Positions 1 through 4,266 of a stretch of 9,107 bases of DNA are shown in pieces. Each line of letters starts with the position of its first letter. The first letter of the stretch is position 1. The DNA is from Parvibaculum sp. (GTDB lineage Bacteria > Pseudomonadota > Alphaproteobacteria > Parvibaculales > Parvibaculaceae): contig JAGUWA010000257.1 of NCBI GenBank assembly GCA_020062605.1, positions 1-9,107 of the forward strand. Reading direction: 5' to 3'. A program made the position numbers and the translations under genes. A model generated the notes under the pieces. That model saw only the letters and a list, made by a program, of their open reading frames with translations, did no database searches and had not been told where the DNA came from.

Positions 1-41
1 AGCGCGCTGTTGGTCGTCCCGAAGTCGAGACCGATAAACAT
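1..41 (-). CDS. Hsp70-family chaperone-like protein, N-terminus only (partial)
   Basis: Only the first 13 codons lie in the window; the gene continues beyond base 1 on the minus strand. They read MFIGLDFGTTNSA, the phosphate-1 ATP-binding loop with which Hsp70/actin-fold ATPases begin. The start MFIGLDFGTTNS resembles the YegD/DnaK-like 'Hsp70 family protein' group more than DnaK itself, whose N-terminus usually reads GIDLGTTNS. The ATG at 41-39 is preceded on the minus strand by a GAGGTG Shine-Dalgarno with about 5 bases of spacing, which supports the start. It is divergent from the diiron gene at 333 and shares a control region of about 290 bases with it. Family assignment rests on this motif alone, so the subfamily is uncertain. 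Confidence 0.72.
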   Translation of the reverse strand, partial: MFIGLDFGTTNSA

Positions 42-213
42 CAAGTCACCTCGTATCCGTCTGGCCGGGCGCGGGAGAACGCAGCGCTCAGGCCACAGCA
101 ATACATCTGAGGAAATCCGGGGACTTGCCCCGGGGCGAAGGGCGGCGAGTCATACAGAAGCGGCTCTCCATTGTCGAGTTTTCGCCATGCACCGGCCCGT
201 CTTCCCCATCCTG

Positions 214-243
214 CGCAAAAGTGACGCAGGCGTCATTTTCGCG
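214..243. promoter_or_regulatory. 30-bp imperfect palindrome, probable operator
   Basis: The core is a perfect inverted repeat, TGACGC (222-227), AG, GCGTCA (230-235). The symmetry continues outward with AAA/TTT and CGC/GCG, broken only at 217/240 and 221/236. The two-base centre is too small for a good RNA loop, so a binding site for a dimeric repressor such as a TetR- or GntR-type protein is more likely than a terminator. It lies between the divergent Hsp70-like and diiron genes, and no regulator gene is visible in the window. The binding protein is unknown. Confidence 0.55.
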
Positions 244-247
244 TTGC

Positions 248-262
248 TTGTGCAGCGCACAA
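248..262. promoter_or_regulatory. 15-bp perfect inverted repeat overlapping a possible promoter
   Basis: TTGTGC (248-253), AGC, GCACAA (257-262) is a perfect 6+6 inverted repeat. Its left arm could be a weak -35, and a good -10, TACAAT, lies at 273-278 (19-base spacing from 248-253). A protein bound here would block a promoter reading into the diiron gene. The GC-rich, TGCA-centred symmetry loosely recalls PhaR-type operators of alphaproteobacteria, but that link is a guess. Confidence 0.45.
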
Positions 263-272
263 ATACCCACAT

Positions 273-278
273 TACAAT
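273..278 (+). promoter_or_regulatory. Possible -10 element for the diiron gene
   Basis: TACAAT matches the sigma70 -10 consensus in five of six bases. It sits in a locally AT-rich stretch (261-287) of an otherwise GC-rich region. Transcription would start near 285 and include the hairpin at 289-315. The -35 is poor: TTGTGC at 19-base spacing, or nothing clear at 17. Confidence 0.35.
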
Positions 279-288
279 TAAGGAAATT

Positions 289-315
289 GGCCGGCCTTCG
301 CTGGGGAAGGCGGCC
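289..315 (+). other. 5'-UTR hairpin upstream of the diiron gene RBS
   Basis: GGCC-G-GCCTTC (289-299) pairs with GAAGGC-GGCC (306-315) to form a 10-bp GC-rich stem with one bulged G at 293 and a six-base loop. It ends seven bases before the GGAG ribosome-binding site at 323-326. No U-tract follows, so it is not an intrinsic terminator. It may stabilise the mRNA 5' end or tune initiation. Confidence 0.5.
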
Positions 316-332
316 GACAAGTGGAGACACAT

Positions 333-1457
333 ATGACCGAACCGCGCCAGATCACGAAGGACAACGCCTACGACGCCGTCTCGCCGGACGACTTTCAGGC
401 GATGATGAACACGGAGCGGTACAACCGCCGTTCCTCGGCATTCGACAAGATCATCTCGGCAACGCACGACCATTTCTGGGATCCGCTCGACAAGAAGTAC
501 ATCGACTTCGCCGAGCCCTTCGATCTCGAAAACGAAATGCTGATCGATCCCGAGCTCGTGCCGGAACTCAGGCTCCCCTCCTTCGAAAAGCTTTCGGAGA
601 AGGAGAAGGTGCGCTTCGTGAACGAGACCGCGCGCTGGATGATGTCGGCGATCCTGCATGGCGAGCAGGGAGCGCTCAATCTCTCCGCCTCGCTCTGCCA
701 CATCCTGCTCGATCCGGGCGCACAGGAATATGCCGCCAACCAGGCGCGCGAAGAGGCGCGTCATGTGACGGCCTTCGCGAAATATGTGCAGTCGCGCTTC
801 GGCAAGCCGCTGCCCTGCGGCGAGACGCTTGCGGGCCTTCTCGCCGAGATGGTCAACGCGAAAGAGGTCTACAAGAAGATCGTCGGCATGCAGCTTCTGG
901 TCGAGGGGCTTGCGATGGGTACCTTCGCGACCTTCTTCAACACGGCGCGCGATCCGCTTCTCGTGAAGCTCTGCCAGCTCGCCATGACGGACGAAGCCTT
1001 CCATCACAAGTTCGGCAAGATCTGGGCCGACCGCACGATCCCGAAGCTCGCCCCCGAAGAGCGCGACATCATCGAGGACTGGGCGGCGAATGTTTTCCAG
1101 ACGCTTCTCTTCAATCTCGTGAACCCCGAGCAGAAGAAGCTCATCTATGCCGATTTCGGCCTCGACTGGAACCAGGTGCAGGCCGAACTCCTCGAAGCCG
1201 TGACGGATGAAGACCGGCGCGAGGGCATGAAGGATGCGGCAAACATCTTCCGCGTGCTCGTGAAGACGCTGCTCAAGGCCGGCATCATTACCGATCGCAC
1301 CCGCTCCTTCTATGCGACCTATGTCGACATGGAAGAACTGAAGAACGAGGACGACCGCATGGTCGGCGACGATATTGCCGAGCAGGGCATCGAGTTCCTG
1401 AAGACGGTCAACTTCGCCAGCAAGAAGAACCCGATGCAGAGCGCGGCGGCGGAGTAA
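333..1457 (+). CDS. Ferritin-like (R2-like) diiron protein, uncharacterised
   Basis: A 374-residue soluble protein with no signal peptide or membrane segment. It carries the ligand set of a ferritin-like four-helix diiron site: a lone Glu at about 111 (LHGEQGALN), an ExxH at 141-144 (EEARHV), a second lone Glu at about 191 (LLVEGLAMG) and a second ExxH at 221-224 (DEAFHH). That order is shared by ribonucleotide reductase R2, bacterial diiron monooxygenases and AurF-type N-oxygenases; which family this belongs to, and its substrate, cannot be told by eye. The ATG at 333 is preferred over GTG at 321 because GGAG at 323-326 stands six bases before it. It is a single-gene unit with its own control region (214-315) and terminator (1494-1519). 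No reductase or ferredoxin partner lies beside it. Confidence 0.75.
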   Translation: MTEPRQITKDNAYDAVSPDDFQAMMNTERYNRRSSAFDKIISATHDHFWDPLDKKYIDFAEPFDLENEMLIDPELVPELRLPSFEKLSEKEKVRFVNETARWMMSAILHGEQGALNLSASLCHILLDPGAQEYAANQAREEARHVTAFAKYVQSRFGKPLPCGETLAGLLAEMVNAKEVYKKIVGMQLLVEGLAMGTFATFFNTARDPLLVKLCQLAMTDEAFHHKFGKIWADRTIPKLAPEERDIIEDWAANVFQTLLFNLVNPEQKKLIYADFGLDWNQVQAELLEAVTDEDRREGMKDAANIFRVLVKTLLKAGIITDRTRSFYATYVDMEELKNEDDRMVGDDIAEQGIEFLKTVNFASKKNPMQSAAAE

Positions 1458-1493
1458 TTTCCCGAAGGGTCCTCTCCAGAGGGAACAACTTGA

Positions 1494-1519
1494 GGGCGGC
1501 TTTCGAGCCGCCCTTTTTT
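1494..1519 (+). terminator. Rho-independent terminator of the diiron gene
   Basis: GGGCGGCT (1494-1501) and AGCCGCCC (1506-1513) form a perfect 8-bp stem closed by a TTCG loop, followed at once by six T residues (1514-1519). It lies 37 bases after the stop codon and separates this gene from the kinase/mmcB unit. Confidence 0.93.
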
Positions 1520-1559
1520 CTCGCGGTCTTTCCCGGTGCGGCTGGTAGAGTGCGGCCCC

Positions 1560-2456
1560 ATGACCGATCTCCACGAAGCGATTGCCGGCGACGTTCCCGA
1601 CCTTCCGGCGGGGCCATGGGTTCTGCTCGGCGAAGGCCTTTGGGGCAGCGTCCACGATCTTCGCGACGGCAGCGTGCTGAAACTCGTGCGCCGCAATGGC
1701 GGGCTCGGAACGGGCGAAAGCAAGCACTACCGGGAAACGGCGGCGCTGCTGCTTCTCGACGGTCTTCAAGGTTCCGCTCCGCGCCTGCCGCGCCTTCTCG
1801 ACGCCGGGCGTTTCGAGAATGCCTATGGTTTTTCGGGACCGCCGCTCGCCGGTTGGCTGCGCCTCGAAAAGCTGGAGGGAAAGGCCGTCGATGAGGGAAG
1901 GCTCTACGCGCTGAAGGCAGAAGAGCGCGAGCGGCTCGGCGAGGAGATCGGCTCGGCGCTGGCGCATTTCCACGAAAGAGCCGCAACGCGCGCGGGCGAG
2001 GCCGAAAAACTCGGCAGCCCCGGCCTTCGCAGCATCGCGGAGGCGATGACGCGGATCAGCGATCCCGACCTTCGCGCGCGGCTCGAACGGCTGAAGGACA
2101 TGTGGGACAAGGAAGACGCGCCGCGCGTGTTTCTTCACGGCGACCTCAATTTGTCGAATGTGCTCGCGGCGCGGGGCCTGCCCGTCGCCTTCGTCGATTT
2201 CGCCGAGGCCGGCACCGGCTTTGCGGAAGAAGACTTCCGGCACTTCGACAATCCGGGCCCGATGCGCGACGCGATCTTCCGCGCCTATTCGGCGGTTTCG
2301 GGCCGCGCGATCGACATGCGCCGGTTCCGCATGGGCGTCGCGGTCAATGCCGCCTGCTCGCTTGCCATCGGCAGCAATAGCGGCCATCCGCGCGAGGGGA
2401 TGCGCCGCGTGAGCTTCCTCGACGAGGCGTTGCGCCAGGCGGGCATCGAGGATTAG
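1560..2456 (+). CDS. Phosphotransferase of the aminoglycoside-phosphotransferase/kinase-like fold
   Basis: A 298-residue soluble protein. The N-lobe has a glycine-rich loop, GEGLWGSV (about 24-31), then a candidate ATP-binding lysine in VLKL (about 41) and a Glu near 58. The C-lobe has the catalytic loop HGDLNLSN (about 193-200), matching HxDxxxxN of APH/choline-kinase-like enzymes with catalytic Asp195 and Asn200, followed by FVDFAEAG with the metal-binding Asp at about 213. The substrate is unknown; many chromosomal relatives act on small metabolites or sugars, so an antibiotic-resistance role should not be assumed. The ATG at 1560 is chosen because MTDLHEAI follows GGTAGAG at 1544-1550; an upstream GTG at 1536 has no better signal. 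The mmcB ATG begins eight bases after its stop, so the two are probably co-transcribed. Confidence 0.82.
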   Translation: MTDLHEAIAGDVPDLPAGPWVLLGEGLWGSVHDLRDGSVLKLVRRNGGLGTGESKHYRETAALLLLDGLQGSAPRLPRLLDAGRFENAYGFSGPPLAGWLRLEKLEGKAVDEGRLYALKAEERERLGEEIGSALAHFHERAATRAGEAEKLGSPGLRSIAEAMTRISDPDLRARLERLKDMWDKEDAPRVFLHGDLNLSNVLAARGLPVAFVDFAEAGTGFAEEDFRHFDNPGPMRDAIFRAYSAVSGRAIDMRRFRMGVAVNAACSLAIGSNSGHPREGMRRVSFLDEALRQAGIED

Positions 2457-2464
2457 CTTTCCGG

Positions 2465-2953
2465 ATGGCGAAAGACGATCTTCCAGACCTGCCCGACATG
2501 GAGATGGACGAGTTTCGTCTCTTCGACGGGCGGCAGTCCGCGACGGCGGCAAGCGTGCAGCGGGGCGTCTGCCGCCTTCTCGCGCAGATGGGGTATGCGC
2601 CTGTCACCGAGCTCACGCTCGCGACGGGACGGCGCGTCGACATTCTGGCGCTCGGACCCAAGGGCGAGATCGCCGTGCTCGAGATCAAGTCGAGCCTCAT
2701 CGACTACCGGACGGATGCGAAGTGGGAGGAATATCTCGACTTCTGCGACCGCTTTTATTTCGCCGTGCCGCCCGAGTTTCCGCGCGAGATCATTCCCGAG
2801 ACGGTCGGCCTCGTGGTCGCCGACCGCTACGGCGCGGAAATCCTGCGGGAAGGCCCCGTCACGCCGCTCGCACCCGCGCGGCGCAAGAAGCTCACGCTTC
2901 ACGCCGCCCGCATCTCGGCGCGGCGCGTGCACCGCTTTCTGGAACCGGAGTGA
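2465..2953 (+). CDS. mmcB: MmcB-family DNA repair protein
   Basis: A 162-residue protein matching the MmcB family (formerly a DUF) along its length, recognisable from TELTLATGRRVDILAL, VLEIKSS, YLDFCDRFYFAVPPEFP and GLVVADRYGAEIL. The pattern Glu50, Asp59 and Glu73-Ile-Lys75 fits a PD-(D/E)XK nuclease-like core, so a DNA-processing role is likely. In Caulobacter the family is linked to the SOS response and to damage survival with the ImuAB-DnaE2 mutasome. The start follows the kinase stop by eight bases; GAGGA at 2448-2452, inside the end of the upstream gene, can serve as a distant Shine-Dalgarno, implying translational coupling. No LexA box precedes it or the kinase gene, although one lies 140 bases downstream. 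Its closeness to regA resembles an arrangement I recall from other alphaproteobacteria. Confidence 0.88.
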   Translation: MAKDDLPDLPDMEMDEFRLFDGRQSATAASVQRGVCRLLAQMGYAPVTELTLATGRRVDILALGPKGEIAVLEIKSSLIDYRTDAKWEEYLDFCDRFYFAVPPEFPREIIPETVGLVVADRYGAEILREGPVTPLAPARRKKLTLHAARISARRVHRFLEPE

Positions 2954-2983
2954 GGGCAGACAAGAGACCATACCCACACCGTC

Positions 2984-2999
2984 ACGGCCGATGGGCCGT
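2984..2999 (+). other. Small hairpin downstream of mmcB
   Basis: ACGGCC (2984-2989) and GGCCGT (2994-2999) form a 6-bp stem with a GATG loop about 30 bases after the mmcB stop. No T-tract follows. It may protect the 3' end or be a weak termination signal. The rest of 2954-3040 shows no gene. Confidence 0.35.
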
Positions 3000-3040
3000 C
3001 CGCGTCTTGGAGGCAAGATCAGAGGTAGCTTAAGACGTGG

Positions 3041-3063
3041 ATGGCCCGGACAAGCCGGGCCAT
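3041..3063 (+). terminator. Strong hairpin, possible terminator between mmcB and the SOS mini-operon
   Basis: ATGGCCCGG (3041-3049) and CCGGGCCAT (3055-3063) form a perfect 9-bp stem with an ACAAG loop. The bases after it are not T-rich, so intrinsic termination would be weak. Its position, just before the promoter at 3075, suits insulation of the mini-operon from upstream transcription. Confidence 0.4.
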
Positions 3064-3074
3064 GACGATTTGTG

Positions 3075-3105
3075 TTGACTCGGCCCTTTATGTTCCCACT
3101 ATGTT
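3075..3105 (+). promoter_or_regulatory. Promoter of the small-ORF/higA unit
   Basis: TTGACT at 3075-3080 matches the -35 consensus in four of six bases, including the TTGAC core. The best -10 is TATGTT at 3100-3105 with a long 19-base spacer; ACTATG at 3098-3103 has 17-base spacing but matches poorly. Either way the -10 lies inside the LexA box, so LexA binding would exclude RNA polymerase. Confidence 0.55.
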
Positions 3106-3106
3106 C
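3092..3106 (+). promoter_or_regulatory. LexA (SOS) box, alphaproteobacterial type
   Basis: GTTCCCACTATGTTC is an exact GTTC-N7-GTTC direct repeat, the established LexA recognition sequence of alphaproteobacteria. The repeat is longer than the core: TATGTTC occurs at 3089-3095 and 3100-3106, 11 bases apart, about one helical turn. It overlaps the likely -10 and lies 44 bases before the start codon of the 42-residue ORF. No other GTTC-N7-GTTC or GAAC-N7-GAAC was seen in the intergenic regions of the window. Confidence 0.82.
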
Positions 3107-3149
3107 TCATCTGCGTTTCGACGATTCCTGCTTACTCAAGGAGAGAAAA

Positions 3150-3278
3150 ATGGCGGGCAAGAAAGGTGGCTCGGGCACGAAGACGGTCAACAAGAGCGCC
3201 AAGACGGGAAAGTTTGTTTCCGACAAGGCTATGAAGTCAAATCCGGCGCAGAACTATAAGCAAACCGTAAAGAAGTAG
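3150..3278 (+). CDS. Small lysine-rich protein (42 aa), probably SOS-induced
   Basis: A 42-residue, very basic protein beginning MAGKKGGSGTK, with NKSAKTGKFVSDKAM in the middle and ending in KQTVKK. It has no cysteines, acidic patches or membrane segment. The start is strongly supported: AAGGAG at 3138-3143 stands six bases before ATG. It is the first gene behind the LexA-box promoter and is followed after 22 bases by a higA-like gene, the place where HigB toxin genes usually sit; at 42 residues it is about half HigB length and has no visible RelE/HigB-fold motif. The SAKTGxFV segment resembles small basic hypothetical proteins I recall from other bacteria, but I cannot name a family. Composition is visibly less GC-rich than the neighbours. 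It could be a toxin, a DNA-binding peptide, or an accessory of the HigA protein. Confidence 0.68.
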   Translation: MAGKKGGSGTKTVNKSAKTGKFVSDKAMKSNPAQNYKQTVKK

Positions 3279-3309
3279 ACTAAAACTACTCCGTAGGCGG
3301 ATGTTTATT

Positions 3310-3615
3310 GTGGCGCGCAAGAGCAAAGCTCTATCCATTCACCCCGGCGAAGTGCTGGCGGAAGATTTCATGAGGCCGCTCGGGCTCAGCGCAAATGCAC
3401 TGGCGCAGAAGCTTGGCGTCCCTGCGAACCGCATCAGCTCCATTGTGGGGGGACGACGCGATATCTCTCCCGATACCGCTCTGCGGCTGGAAAAAGCTTT
3501 CGGGTCGTCGGCGGAATTCTGGCTCAACCTGCAGGCCCGTTACGACCTGGAAACGGCGCGTGACCAGATCGGCAAGAAGGAACTCTCATCGATCAAGGCG
3601 ATCCGGGCGGCCTGA
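3310..3615 (+). CDS. higA: HigA-family antitoxin / XRE-type HTH protein without a HigB partner
   Basis: A protein of about 101 residues with the hallmarks of HigA addiction-module antidotes: IHPGEVLAEDFMRPLGLS near the N-terminus, a Cro/C1-type helix-turn-helix at about 26-50 (LAQKLGVPANRISSIVGGRR), then DTALRLEKAFG and the family signature EFWLNLQARYDL (69-80). HigA proteins bind their own promoter and neutralise the HigB mRNA interferase. The GTG at 3310 is preferred because AGGCGG at 3295-3300 is nine bases before it, while it directly abuts the alternative ATG at 3301, leaving no spacing. It follows the 42-residue ORF by a short gap and is probably co-transcribed from the LexA-box promoter. 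No higB is present on either side. Its stop lies eight bases from the stop of the convergent regA. Confidence 0.85.
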   Translation: MARKSKALSIHPGEVLAEDFMRPLGLSANALAQKLGVPANRISSIVGGRRDISPDTALRLEKAFGSSAEFWLNLQARYDLETARDQIGKKELSSIKAIRAA

Positions 3616-3623
3616 CGCCATTC

Positions 3624-4196
3624 CTACTTCGGCGCGCGCTTGGCGAGGATGCGCTGCAGCGTGCGGCGGTGCATGTTGAGGCGGCGCGCGGTTTCCGAGA
3701 CGTTGCGATCGCAGAGTTCGTAGACGCGCTGAATGTGTTCCCAGCGCACGCGATCCGCCGACATCGGGTTTTCCGGCGGATCGGCCTTGTCGCCGCCGGT
3801 CGCAAGAAGCGCCGCCTCGATCGCATCGGCGTCGGACGGTTTCGCCAGATAGTCGACCGCGCCGAGCTTCACCGCCGTCACCGCGGTGGCGATGTTGCCG
3901 TAGCCCGTCAGCACGACGATGCGCGCGTCGGGCCGCACCTCTTCGAGCGTTGCCACGACATCGAGGCCGTTGCCGTCCTCGAGCCGCATGTCGACCACGG
4001 CAAAGCCCGGCTTCTTCGCGCGGGCGAGCTCCTTGCCGTCCTTCACCGTGTTCGCCGTCGTTACCTCGAAGCCGCGCCCTTCCATCGCGCGGGCGAGCCG
4101 CGTCAGGAATGGCACGTCGTCGTCCACGAGGAGGAGCGTGCGATCTTCGGGTATGACGGGGGTTTCGGCCCCGGAGGCATCATCTGTCTTGGTCAC
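3624..4196 (-). CDS. regA: Redox response regulator, ActR/PrrA/RegA family
   Basis: A 190-residue cytoplasmic response regulator. The receiver domain (about 20-135) has the acidic pocket DDD at 25-27, phosphoacceptor Asp69 in VVDMRL, Thr97 in VLTGYG and Lys119 in LAKPS. The C-terminal Fis-type helix-turn-helix (about 146-188) reads RWEHIQRVYELCDRNVSETA then RRLNMHRRTLQRIL, almost invariant in the RegA family. Phosphorylated by RegB, these regulators control respiration, CO2 and nitrogen fixation, and photosynthesis genes in response to redox state. The start is GTG at 4196, with GGAG at 4210-4207 ten bases upstream. It lies 70 bases downstream of regB and may be read both from the regB transcript and from its own promoter (4225-4254). 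Confidence 0.93.
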   Translation of the reverse strand: MTKTDDASGAETPVIPEDRTLLLVDDDVPFLTRLARAMEGRGFEVTTANTVKDGKELARAKKPGFAVVDMRLEDGNGLDVVATLEEVRPDARIVVLTGYGNIATAVTAVKLGAVDYLAKPSDADAIEAALLATGGDKADPPENPMSADRVRWEHIQRVYELCDRNVSETARRLNMHRRTLQRILAKRAPK

Positions 4197-4224
4197 GTCG
4201 TCCAGTCTCCGTCGGATTTGCGGG

Positions 4225-4254
4225 AGTTTAGGCCGAAGGGAGTCCTAAAGCCAA
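4225..4254 (-). promoter_or_regulatory. Possible internal promoter of regA
   Basis: On the minus strand, TTGGCT (4254-4249) and TAAACT (4230-4225) are separated by 18 bases, each matching four of six consensus bases. The sequence from TAAACTCC to CGGAGAC closely parallels that in front of regB. It may be a real promoter or a shared leader motif. Confidence 0.35.
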
Positions 4255-4266
4255 GCCACGTCTCGA

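Noticed and set aside
117..133. CCGGGG/CCCCGG hairpin in the Hsp70/diiron intergenic region as a terminator
   Set aside because: It lies upstream of both divergent genes and lacks a proper T-tract, so it has nothing obvious to terminate; it may be a chance GC-rich pairing.
1560..2456. An antibiotic-resistance aminoglycoside kinase
   Set aside because: Only the generic catalytic motifs are shared; there is no mobile context, and chromosomal relatives mostly act on metabolites.
2430..2465. A LexA box in front of mmcB
   Set aside because: Caulobacter mmcB is SOS-induced, so I looked for GTTC-N7-GTTC upstream of mmcB and of the kinase gene and found none.
150..2552. An 800-codon open frame on the minus strand
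   Set aside because: It runs antisense to the diiron protein, the kinase and the start of mmcB, all of which have clear family motifs. Its protein is rich in Arg, Ala and Glu with no recognisable domain, as expected from high third-position GC.
3041..3259. A 72-codon plus-strand frame overlapping the 42-residue ORF
   Set aside because: It starts inside the hairpin at 3041, upstream of the promoter, and has no ribosome-binding site; the 3150 ORF in another frame has an excellent one.
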